Origin: Apricaphanius iberus
Taxonomy: Eukaryota > Chordata > Actinopteri > Cyprinodontiformes > Aphaniidae
Reading direction: 5' to 3'
Assembly (NCBI GenBank): GCA_028564705.1
Contig: JAPXFQ010001700.1
Coordinates: 124,001 to 188,000 of the forward strand
Length of the DNA: 64,000 nt
The notes under the pieces are model-generated. The model worked only from the letters and a program-made list of their open reading frames with translations, searched no databases and was not told the origin of the DNA. The position numbers were made by a program, and so were the translations under genes. This document shows, in pieces, positions 9,780 to 20,150 of the stretch (its first letter is position 1; every line of letters begins with the position of its first letter).

Positions 9780-12700
9780 CCATCCATCCATCTATCCATC
9801 ATCTTCCGCTTATCCGGGGTCGGGTCGCGGGGGCAGTAGCCTAACCAGAGAGGCCCAGACTTCCCTCTCCCCCGCCACTTGGGCCAGCTCCTCGGGAGGA
9901 ATCCCGAGGCGTTCCCAGGCCAGCTGGGAGACATAATCCCTCCAGCGGGTCCTGGGTCTTCCCCTGGGTCTCCTCCCGGTGGGACGTGCCCAGAACACCT
10001 CACCAGGGAGGCGTCCAGGAGGCATCCTGACCAGATGCCCGAGCCACCTCAGCTTGCTCCTCTCGATGTGGAGGAGCAGCGGCTCTACTCTGAGCCCCCT
10101 CCGGATGACCGAGCTTCTCACCCTATCTCTAAGGGAGAGCCAGGCCACCCTACAGAGGAAACTCATTTCAGCCGCCTGTATCCGCGATCTCGTTCTTTCG
10201 GTCACCACCCAGCGTTCGTGACCATAGATGAGGGTAGGAACGTAGATCAACTGGTAAATTGAGAGCTTGGCCTTTCGGCTCAGCTCTCTCTTCACCACAA
10301 CAGACCGGTACAGCGCCCGCATAACTGCAGACGCCTTACCAATCCATCGATCTCCCGCTCCATTTTTCCCTCATTCGTGAACAAGACCCCCAGATACCTA
10401 AACTCCCCCACTTGAGGAAGGACCTCATCCCCGACCCGGAGAAGGCACTCTACCCTTTTCCGGCTCAAGACCATGGTCTCGGATTTGGAGGTGCTGATCC
10501 TCATCCCAGCCGCTTCACACTCGGCTGCGAACCGCTCCAACGAGAGCTGTAGATCACGTTCAGATGAAGCCAACAAGACCACATCATCTGCGAAAAGCAG
10601 AGACCCGATCCTGAGGTCACCAAAACGGATCGCCTCAACACCTTGGCTGCGCCTAGAAATCCTGTCCATAAACATTATGAACAGGACCGGTGACAAAGGG
10701 CAACCTTGGCGGAGTCCAGCTCTCACCGGAAATGAGTCCGACTTACTGCCGGCAATGCGAACCAGACTCTGACACCGTTCATATAGGGACCTAACAGCCC
10801 GTATCAAAGGGCCTGGTACCCCATACTCCCGGAGTACCCCCCACAGGACACCCCGAGGGACACGGTCGAACGCCTTCTCCAAGTCCACAAAGCACATGTA
10901 GACCGGTTGGGCGAACTCCCACGCACCCTCCAGGACCCTGCCGAGGGTGTAGAGCTGGTCCAGTGTTCCACGGCCAGGACGAAAACCGCATTGTTCCTCC
11001 TGAATCCGAGGTTCGACTATCCGTCGGACCCTCCTCTCCAGAACCCCCGAATAGACCTTACCAGGGAGGCTCAGAAGTGTGATCCCCCTATAGTTGGAAC
11101 ACACTCTGTGGTCCCCCTTTTTAAAGAGGGGGACCACCACCCCGGTCTGCCAATCCAAGGGAACTGCCCCCGATGTCCACGCAATATTGCAGAGCCGCGT
11201 CAACCAACACAGCCCTACAACATCCAGAGCCTTGAGGAACTCCGGCCGAATCTCATCCACCCCCGGTGCCTTGCCACCAAGGAGCTTTTTAACAACCTCA
11301 GTGACTTCAGCACCAGAGATTGGAGAGCCCGTCCCAGAGTCCTCAGAATCTGCTTCCAAACAGAAAAGGCGTGTTGGTGGGATTGAGGAGGTCTCCCATC
11401 CACCGACCCAAAACATCCCGCGTTGAGGTCAGCAGCTCACCGCCCCCACTGTAAACAGTGTTGGTGGCAGACCGCTTCCCCCCCCTGAGATGCTGGATGG
11501 TGGACCAGAATCGCTTAGAAGCCATACGGAAGTCGTTCTCCATGGTCTCTCCAAACTCCTCCCACGCCCGAGTTTTTGCCTCAGCGACCATCCGAGCTGC
11601 ACTCCGCTTGGCCTGCCGGTACCTATCAGCTGCTTCTGGAGTCCCACAGGCCAAAAAGGCCCGATAGGACTCCTTCTTCAGCTTGAAACCATCCCTCACC
11701 GCTGTGGTCCACCATCGGGTTCGAGGGTTGCCGCCGCGACAGGCACTGACTACCTTACGGCCACAACTACGGTCAGACGCTTCGACAATGGAGGCATGGA
11801 ACATGGCCCATTCAGACTCAATGTCCCCCGCCTCCCCCGGGACGTGTTTGAAGTTCTGCCGGAGGTGAGAGTTGAAACCCCTTCTGACAGGGGACTCCGC
11901 CAGACGTTCCCAGCAGACCCTCACAACACATTTGGGCCTGCCAGGTCTGTCCGGCGTCCTCCCCCACCACCGGAGCCGACTCACCACCACGTAGTGGTTG
12001 GTGGATAGCTCCGCCCCTCTCTTCACCCGAGTGTCCAAAACATGCGGCCGCAGGTCCGATGAAAGGACAACCAGGTCGATCATCGAGCTGCGGCCTAGGG
12101 TGTCCTGGTGCCAAGTGCACACATGAACACCCTTATGCTTGAACATGGTGTTTGTTATGGACAATCCATGACGAGTACAGAAGTCCAACAACAAAACACC
12201 GCTCGGGTTCAGATCGGGGGGGCCGACAGTGAGCCCCTCCAGGTCTCACTGTCACTGCCACGTGAGCGTTGAAATCCCCCAGCAGAATGAGGGAGTCCCC
12301 AGAAGGAGCACTCTCCAGCACCCCCTCCAAGGACTCCAAGAAGGGTGGGTAATCTGAACTACCGTTTGGTGCATAAGCACAAACAATAGTCAGAACCCAT
12401 TCCCCCACCCGCAGGCGGAGGGAGGCTACCCTCTCATTCACCGGGGTAAACCCCAACGTATAGGCGCCGAGATGGGGGGCAACAAGTATGCCCACCCCAG
12501 CTCGGCGCCTCTTACCGGGGGCAACGCCAGAGTGGAAGAGAGTACAACCCCTCTCGAGGAGACGGGTTCCAGAGCCAGAGCCATGCGTCGAGGCAAGGCC
12601 GACGATGTCCAGTCGGAACCTTTCAACCTCGCACAGCAGCTCCTTCCCCACCAGAGAGGTGACGTTCCACGTCCCAAGATCCAGCTTCTGCAGCCGAGGA

Positions 12701-13055
12701 TTGGGCCGCCAAGGTCCCCGCCTTCGGCCACCGCCCATCTTGCATTGCACCCGACCCCTATGGCCCCTCCCACAGGTGGTGAGCTCATGGGAAGGGGGGC
12801 CCATGTTTCCTCTTCGGGCTAAGCCCGGCCGGGCCCCATAGGTAAAGGCCCGGCCACCAGGCGCTCGCCAACATGCCCCACCTCCAGGCCTGGCTCCAGA
12901 GTGGGACCCCGGTGACCTGCGTCCGGGCGAGGGAACACTTGGTCCAACGCTGTCATTCATCATAGGGGTTTTTGGGCTGCACTTTGTCTGATCCCTCACC
13001 TAGGACCAGTTTGCCATGGGTGACCCTACCAGGGGCATAAAGCCCCAGACAACAT
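9780..13055 (-). pseudogene. Second Rex3-like LINE copy, frameshifted, inverted relative to the first
   Basis: Read on the minus strand, this copy follows the intact LINE from its leader (gttgtctggggctttatgcc near 13050) to the CATC/GATG tail at 9780. It lacks the first 63 bp of the leader. The reading frame breaks three times: near 12190-12133, after the GDFNAH box; near 11416-11343, where several codons of the [12 protein letters not shown] segment are lost and the frame shifts; and near 10322-10292. The four frame pieces cover 12999-9810. The RT segment is about 95 percent identical in residues to the intact copy. No convincing target duplication was found. It is not autonomous, but its RNA could pair with that of the first copy. 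Confidence 0.9.
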
Positions 13056-13200
13056 TATTTTTTATTAAAAAAAGAAAAACAAATAATAATAATAATTATT
13101 ATTATTATTTTATTATTTTTTATATTTTATCTTTAAATTTTAATGGTTTATATCATGTGTGAGGCTGTAAATCATTAAAGTGTTTTATTGGAGGACATGC
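13056..13200. repeat. (AAT)n/(ATT)n low-complexity tract
   Basis: An AAT run is followed by an ATT run around 13082-13115, forming a self-complementary AT-rich block at the truncated 5' end of the second Rex3 copy. Confidence 0.7.
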
Positions 13201-15117
13201 TGCAAACTGAAGCACTTATTTGTTTTAGATTGACTTAAAACCACATACAAAAGTATTTTGATCTCAGAAGTGTGTGTGAAAATATCACTTCGACTCTAGA
13301 TTTGAATTAAATGTTAGTTGTAAAGAGTGGAGGGATAAAAACAGCGAGGAGGATAAGATCAAAAAATTTTAAGCCCATCACCATGAATTAAGAAGCTTAC
13401 AATGCAACAAAGACCTAATGCTGCAGCTGCATGGATGGTGTTATCAGAAGGCTGAGACAACATACGGCTGCGATTGTCTTCGCTTTTTTTCAATTGAGCC
13501 ATCTGCTTCATCGGCCATTTCTAATCCAGCTTCTCTTTCAGACATTAAATTCCTGAAAGTCAGTTTACTCTTCATCAAAGTCAGATGATGGAGAAAGACC
13601 CGGTCCACATGCCTTCTGCTTCTGATCATTTTCATGCCATTCTCTGTTATGATGTTAGGCGTTTGTGTTTTGTTGTTTCATCTCCTGATTCTTTTATCAT
13701 TTTAGCTTACTTATTGGTTTTTACTGCTGGTATTTAAGTGTTATGGTTTTTGGCCCTTTTTTTTATTCCATATCTGTACGTCTTGTACTTAGATATTCTC
13801 ATTTCTGTTTCATTGTGTTGCTCAACTGTTTATTTGTTTGCTTCACTTGTCTATTAGGGTTTTCTCATTTAGAATCACTTTCAAGTATTTGTTTCCATCT
13901 GTTGTCTCCTTTTTCTCAATAGTGTTCCTATCCATGGTCTCTTTTAGGTTCCTTCTTTGACAACTCATCTTAAGTTACTTCTTAGTAAGTCCTTATTATT
14001 TTTTACTTAGGATTGCTCCTGTCTCTTCTTCCCTTCTTTCATGTCTTACTTTCTTCAGTCTCCCTGCCAAACTGCTCTCTGACCCAGCAGCTGATTGTCT
14101 CCACCTGTGCTTTCCCTTTAACCTACAACCACCTCTCTCTTAACAGTCTAGTCTTCTCCCCATCCCTTCCACTCCGCCAGTTTCTTAAACTCCTTGGTCT
14201 GGTTGTCTTACTGGTTGCCTTTATTACTTGTCATCTCAGCCTTAGTTTTCATGTTCCAGTCAGGCTTTGTAAGTTTAGCATTTTCATTTCATAAAAAAAT
14301 TACTCAGTAAACATGACATTCTACTGTATACTGACTCTCTGCCCCAGTTCAATGTGAGAGATCAGGACACACGACACAGAATCCATCAGTGCTTATTAAA
14401 GGCTACCATAACACATTTGAATAATTCCTGTGTATTTCTATTCAGATGTAAAAAATAAAATAGCCCTCTAAGCACCATGAGACACAAGATTTAAACACCC
14501 TGAAGTGGAGAAAAGCTGCTTTATGACTCACATGATGTAGATTCATGTAAGAAAGCTACAAATAACATTTTCTGCAATTACAAATAGAAAGTTTTTTTTA
14601 AATAGCTCAATAGCTTAAAAGTCATCCTAAAATGTTAGCTTAGAAGCTTTGCAAGGTTTTCATTGTAAAATTATCCTTATTAGCTTTAAATTACCATTTT
14701 ACACAGACCATTTAATTTCCATGTGTTCTGATGTAGAAAAACAGGGGGATTGCAAAGGATTCTTTATATTTTCTAAAATAATGATATACTGTACAAACAG
14801 AAAAAAAGCCTGTACCTGAAGCTGAAACATAGCAAGTCAATGCTGGAGGTAGTTATCTTTGGTACTATTGATGATCTATGATAGTACCTTCATAATTGCA
14901 GCATTTCCTAAGCATTGTGTGCATTTGTCTTTGACAGAAAAAAATAAAGAAACACTCCTTTTATTCCTCAGATAACTTTCGGAAGACTACTCAGTCGGGT
15001 AATTATGCAATTTCAGCCCGTCCCTGGTTGCACAGTGATTGTTTGAGCTCTTTGATCTGAAACGGCTCCATTTCTTCCCTTTAACAGAAAATTGTGGAAA
15101 TGATATGAAGCTATATC
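13201..15117. other. Intergenic DNA, no gene; pyrimidine-rich repeat-like part at 13650-14290
   Basis: Most of the stretch is featureless AT-rich DNA. The T/C-rich segment 13650-14290 contains gcagctgattgtctccacct, reminiscent of dispersed fish repeats, but no ends or duplications were seen. The open frame at 14013-14294 is leucine-, serine- and phenylalanine-rich because of pyrimidine richness and shows no family resemblance. Confidence 0.35.
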
Positions 15118-15238
15118 AAACTTTACTTATTTATTTACAAAGCGCTTTTCAAACACAGTTTCTCAAAGTGCTTTACAGATTTTAAAATGACCCCCTAATG
15201 ACCCCCTTCAAAAACCAAAAATAAAATCATCCTCGCAA

Positions 15239-17299
15239 CTACCTGAGATCCTCCTGCAGCCTGTTCCAGAGGTGAATAATTGAAAGACGCCTCACCATGA
15301 ATTCGTGTCCTGACTTTGGGGACGACAAAGAGACGGCTGCCAGAGGAGCGCAGAGACCTCGAGGGTTCATATAGTAAAAGCTTTTCAGAAAGATAAGTAG
15401 GCCCATGACCATTAAGACACTTAAAAAAACCATTAAAAGAACCTTAAAATGTATCCTACAACATACGGGGAGCCAATGCAGTGATTCTAAGACGGGTGTA
15501 ATGTGCTCCCGCCTCCTGGTCTTCATCAGGACACGAGCTGCTGAATTCTGTAAAATCTGTAAACTTGAGGTAGTGTTTGTGGGAAGACCAGAAAGCAGGG
15601 CATTACAGTAATAAATTCTACTGGTAATAAAAGCATGCATTAGCGTCTCCGTATTGGCCCGAGAGACAATAGGGCGGACTCTGGCAATGTTCTTTAAATG
15701 TCAAAACCTATTTTAGTAATATTTTTAATGTGGGGGATAAAATTCAGCTCAGAGTAAAAAAATCACACCTTTTAACGATGGATTAAAAGACAGTAATTGT
15801 AGTTTTGGTAAAAGTTTCTCTCTCTGAGCCTCAGGACCGATAACTAAAACCTTAGTTTTGTCATGGTTGAGCTGGAGAAAGTTTTCTGCCATCCGAGATT
15901 TGATGTCTAAAATGCAGTTAAAAAGTGCCTGCATTGGCCATGTGTCATCAGGAGACTTGGAGATGTACAACTGTGTATCATCAGCATAACTGTGAAAGTT
16001 AACTCCATATCTTCTGATAACACTCCCAAGAGGGAGCATATACAGGTTAAAAAGCACTGGGCCTAAAACTGAACCCTGGGGCACACCCCATGTGATCTTA
16101 TGGACCTTTGGAGGAAAAGGTATCTAAACTTACCGTAAAAGTCCTGTCTGTGAGGTCGGATGTGAACCATTTATGAACAACACCAGAGAAGCCAATCTGT
16201 TTTAAACGGGTTAAAAGAATAGTGTGGTCTACTGTATCAAAGGCAGCGCTTAGATCCAGTAAAACCAATACAGTCACCTTCTTAGCATCATAGTTTAATG
16301 TAAAATAATTTAAAATCTTTAAAAGAGCCGTCTCTGTGCTGTGGTTCATCCTAAAACCAGAATGAAATTTCTCTAGGACATTATGAGCATTAATAAAATC
16401 GTTAAGTTGAATAAAAACAAGTTTTTCTAAAACTTTGCTTAAAAATGGTAAGGTAGATACCGGTCGGTAGTTGTTTAAATCATTAAAATCTAAATTGCTC
16501 TTCTTCAGCAGGTGCCTCACTACCTTCGTGTCCAGTATTTCCTCTGGTAAAGGCAGACACTCAGATTTGTCTAAAACCATGTTTGTTTGAGAGGATAAAA
16601 TATTACATCTGATGGTGTCTACCTTCCCTCTGAAGTGGTCTGCAAACTCCTCACAAATAGTGTTTGAGTGGGTTTTCTGAAGAGTATTAGAAGTATTATT
16701 TAGAATATTGTTGTGGTGGAGAAACCCCAAATGTTGGGGTTATTTTTATGTTCTGAGAAGATTCTGGAAAAGTATGCATTTCTGGAATGTCTTAAAGAGC
16801 TATTATATAGTTTTAGATATTCCATGTATATCTGCTGATTTATTGTAATTTTATTTTTCCTCCATTTCCTTTCTGCCACCCTGCACCTCCTCTTTCATTT
16901 GTTAAGATCTTCATTTCTCCATGGTACTGTACATTTTGAATGTATGTTAACAACTTTAAGTGGAGTCAGCAGGTCAAGAGCAGATTGAAGCCTACTGTTA
17001 AAATAATTCACGATAAAATCACGGGGGGCAGGTAAAGGTATAGGAGGAAAATTTTAAAAAACTTAAAGAAAACCTGCAGCCACTTCAGGGGTTAGATGAC
17101 GCTTCCTGACAGTTCTCACAGACGTCTCTAATTGGATAAAACTGGTGATTTTGAAAAACAGATAGTAGTGGTCGGAGACAGCGAAGTCAACAACAGAGGA
17201 CACACTGGTGGACAGGCCATACGTGATGACCAGGTCCGGAGTGTGTCCTCTGTTGTGAGTTGGCTGCATGACGTGTTGGCTAAAATCCATATAATTCAA
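15239..17299 (-). pseudogene. L2 ORF2 relic: endonuclease end, reverse transcriptase, C-terminus
   Basis: Pieces in order are: RGHTPDLVITYGLS and AVSDHYYLFF (endonuclease SDH motif, near 17200); NNYRPVSTLPFLSKVLEKLV, LLDLSAAFDTVDH and related RT blocks (16730-16098); and MPQGSVLGPVLFNLYM with YADDTQLYIS, the catalytic centre (16084-15749). The C-terminal piece has ITSRIYYCNALLSGLP and ITPVLESLHWLPV (15640-15239). These are typical CR1/L2-superfamily phrases. Multiple frameshifts and stops make it non-functional. Confidence 0.85.
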
Positions 17300-17917
17300 A
17301 ATACTTAAAAATCTGTTGATAAAGGATCTGAAAGGTTATCTATATGTAGATGAAAATCACCAGCAAAAATTATCCTTAAATAAGAGTTGCATAAAATTGA
17401 TAAAAACTATGAAAATTCTGGAATAAAAAAAAATGCATTCCTTTTCGGAGGCCTATAAACTGACACATAAATCCTGAGGAGTGCTAAAAACAGAGGCAGT
17501 ATATTAAGCAGTTCCGCCTCCCCTCTGGCTACTCCTCGTTGAATAAGAAAAGTAAAAATTAGGTGGAGAGGTCTCTGTAAGAACAGCAGGGGCATCTGCA
17601 CTCCGCCATGTCTTCGTTAAAAATAAACACGATTATTATCTAAAATCAAGTAATTTATTATAAAAGTTTTATTCAGCAGAGAGCAAAAAATTTAAAGAGC
17701 CATATTAATAGTGGATGGTGATGGAGTGACTGTATGATTTACTGTAAGAGGTATTTTTAGTAAGATCATTTAGGTTGCATTTTTTCAGTTTATGATTATT
17801 TGTTCGCTCCCTGCTGGCCATAACAGGTATGAATGAAGTAGGGTAAGGTCCAAGTCCGATATGTGAATTACTGTTAAAATCAGGATTGAGTTTATAGGAA
17901 CAGGGACCAGCTGCACA

Positions 17918-18564
17918 TCAGGATGTGGTGGATGGAGCAGAGAGGGCAGGAGCAGCTGGGGCCGGTGCAGGGGACAGGGGTGGGCGAGGGTATGCCAGGC
18001 TTAATGCCAGCATGCGGGTACCTTGTCTGTTAAGATGGAGTCCATCTGCCCCAAACAATTGACTTCTGCCCCAGAAAATGTTAAAATGGTCTTTAAAACC
18101 AATATTGTGCATCACGGTAACAGAGGAAAGCCAAGTGTTTAAACAGAGTAGCCTGCTAAAACTATTTATTCCTCTGCTGATAGTGGGAGTGGTGCCAGAA
18201 ATAAAATCAAACAGGGGTTGGTCTTTTAAAAGATTAAAAAGATGAATAAAATCCTGTTTTAAGAGCTCAGACTGCTGTTTGTGAATATCATTGGTGCCAG
18301 CATGAATTCTAACTTTACTCACAGATGGGTGACGTTGGATGGAGTCCAAAATCTGTTCAGAAATGTCCTTTACTGTAGCTCCAGGGAAACAGTGACAGCT
18401 CCTTTCATCCTAATGTGCCAGATGATAGAATCTCCTATGATGAGAGTGCTAGGTGGATGGTGTGCAGGCTGCTGATTCTGAGCAGAAGATCCCTTATTGT
18501 CCAGGACCTGTTGGATGTTGGGCAGCTTGGCTTCCACAGGACTGCAGCGATGTTTAGTGGGCAC
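17918..18564 (-). pseudogene. L2 ORF1 relic with SGNH esterase domain
   Basis: Two frame pieces keep the hydrolase blocks in order: STLIIGDSIIWHI (block I, GDS serine) near 18430, then RIHAGTNDIHKQQ (block III, GTND) near 18300, and LFGADGLHLNRQGTRML (block V, D..H pair) near 18040. An esterase domain in ORF1 is known for CR1/L2 LINEs, where its role in mobilisation is unsettled. A frameshift lies between the pieces, so no complete protein is made. Confidence 0.7.
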
Positions 18565-19099
18565 CGAGGGCTCGTTCCGTGGATTTGGGGTTTAATGGAG
18601 CACACCTCAGCGGGTCCCGGCTGTAGTTCTGGGTTTGGCGCGATGTGGGTGGCTACCGGAGCCTATTCCATCCTCAATAGTGGAAGGTTAAATTAAGAGG
18701 AGTTAAACTTAATTGAAAATCAAACATCCTTTTATTTTCAGTGTACGGGCTTTAATGGTGTTTAGGGTTGCTAACTCTGTGTAACTAGATATATACAATT
18801 GGATTGCATTATGACCAACTATTCTAATGAGACTTTGAGAAGTTTGGACCCAACTGGAAAGGATCCTTTTTTCTGAACTTTTTTCTGTGTTTTTTTGCCA
18901 CCAAGAAAATAAATAACTGTATTTGTATCACTGACTGATACAAATACCAGATGCTTTTGCCGGATGTGACTGGAAGGTTTGTTGCAGCAGCGGCAGGTCA
19001 TCTATACCAATCAGGAGGAACATAAAGAGGAGCAGATCCGCCTTTTAAACAAGCATGGCGAGAATATCTGAAGTGCTGCACACCTCAGATTTTACCAAC

Positions 19100-19182
19100 C
19101 CATCCATCCATCCGTCCATCCATCCACCCACCCACCCACCCACCCATCCATCCATCCATCCATCCATCCATCCATCCATCCT
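19100..19182 (+). repeat. (CCAT)n / (CACC)n tail microsatellite
   Basis: About 20 tetranucleotide units with a central block of ccca variants. This is the expanded GATG tail (complement) of the minus-strand Rex3 relic. Confidence 0.9.
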
Positions 19183-19288
19183 CTTCCAATCAAGGATCAG
19201 CTTGCAGAATCCTAGACTTCCTTAAACCCAGAAGGGTCAGCCCCTCCGGGTGAAGGCCAATGTATTTCTAACCAGCCTATAAACTTAT

Positions 19289-19830
19289 GCTCTGTCCACA
19301 CATAGCCGGGTATCTCACAAAATAGAGATTTTTACTAAGATTTGACCTGTCATCCACACCAAAACGCATCACCAACGATTCTTTCTGAAAACTCAGGCTA
19401 AAGTGAAAATCTGTGTTTTCTACGTTTTAAACGTTTGCGTGTGGACTCATGCAACCAGTCCTGAGTTTTAGGTGTCACAACGTCACTGTCCGAGACATAA
19501 AATGCTCCAACATCACATGCGCGACATGTGTTTACACTGAGAAACAGCATTTATGCCTTCAGAGCTGAGCTGGCATGATTGATTTTCCAAGTGCTTTTTG
19601 CTCGTTTTTTTTTATACGCTCTATTACTGCTCCATGTAGAAATTAGAGAGCAGAATGTTACTGAGTGGATAGGATTTGGGATAAATACCGCCCCCTACAG
19701 GCATGGCGTGTCTATGAATGTGCTTAATAACACTTATCCGATTAGGTGTGGCTGGATTATTTTATTTTTACTTAAATGAGGTGGGGAAAATACATATTTT
19801 TTAAAAACAGCTACGTGTGTACATGACCTT
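19289..19830. mobile_element. MITE with tgtccacacatagccggg-type ends
   Basis: The left end is ctgtccacacatagccggg and the complement of the right end is catgtacacacgtagctg, giving imperfect inverted termini. The internal text (cttgcgtgtggactcatg, aaaactcaggctaaagtgaa) matches the fragment at 46020-46180. It carries no coding frame. Its position inside a Rex3 relic shows it inserted later. The flanking 8-bp duplication is ambiguous. Confidence 0.55.
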
Positions 19831-20150
19831 AGTCCTTTCCATGGTGTCCTAGGTCTTCTTCCAGAGAAGCATTAAGCCACCGGAGCTAGCTCCTTTTGCT
19901 GTGGAGGAGAAGCAGCTACTCTGACCCCTCTGGAAGGACGCAGCTTCTCCTCCCATTTCTAACGGAGAGCCTAGACATCCTGCGGGGGAAACTTATCTCA
20001 ACCACTGATATCTGCGATCTTGTTCTTTCAGTCACTACCCAAAGCTCGTGACCACAGATGAGGCTAGGAACGTACATCGAACAGTAAATGGAGAGCTTCA
20101 CCTTTCATCTCACCTTTCCATTCACCACTGCAGACCAGTATGGCATCGAA

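Larger units (their letters stand above)
15118..18700 (-). mobile_element. Decayed L2-type LINE with esterase ORF1 and EN-RT ORF2
   Basis: Read right to left on the minus strand, this has an ORF1 with SGNH-esterase motifs (18564-17918), an endonuclease end (17299-17063), a reverse transcriptase (16730-15749) and a C-terminal domain (15640-15239). It ends in the shared L2-type 3' tail (aaagcgcttttc, tcaaagtgctttacag near 15140-15180). Stops and frameshifts break it throughout. It is an old, nearly full-length copy. Both end positions are estimates, and no target duplication was identified. Confidence 0.8.
19100..20150 (-). mobile_element. Rex3-like LINE relic, split by a younger MITE
   Basis: The left part, 19100-19240, starts with a (CCAT)n tract and continues tcctcttcc, the complement of the Rex3 3' end. 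The coding relic resumes at 19840-20150, where the minus strand reads [20 protein letters not shown], matching [20 protein letters not shown] in the intact copy. The roughly 540 bp between them (19289-19830) have their own inverted ends and are scored separately. It is clearly older than the copies at 5 and 10-13 kb. Confidence 0.75.

Noticed and set aside
11458..12841. Plus-strand frames across the second Rex3 copy and minus-strand frames across the first
   Set aside because: They are antisense shadows of the LINE frame with no independent resemblance.
9780..13055. Treating the four minus-strand frames as separate genes
   Set aside because: They are consecutive pieces of one frameshifted Rex3 copy that align in order to the intact element.
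9760..13075. Target duplication around the second Rex3 copy
   Set aside because: AT-rich flanks (atttaattt versus tattttttatt) match only by composition.
13444..14294. Minus-strand 63-codon and plus-strand 93-codon frames as small genes
   Set aside because: The plus frame is pyrimidine-driven and hydrophobic throughout. The minus frame has no support beyond length.
15239..18564. Host gene with reverse-transcriptase or esterase function
   Set aside because: Order of motifs, frameshifts and the 3' tail identify a decayed L2 retrotransposon.
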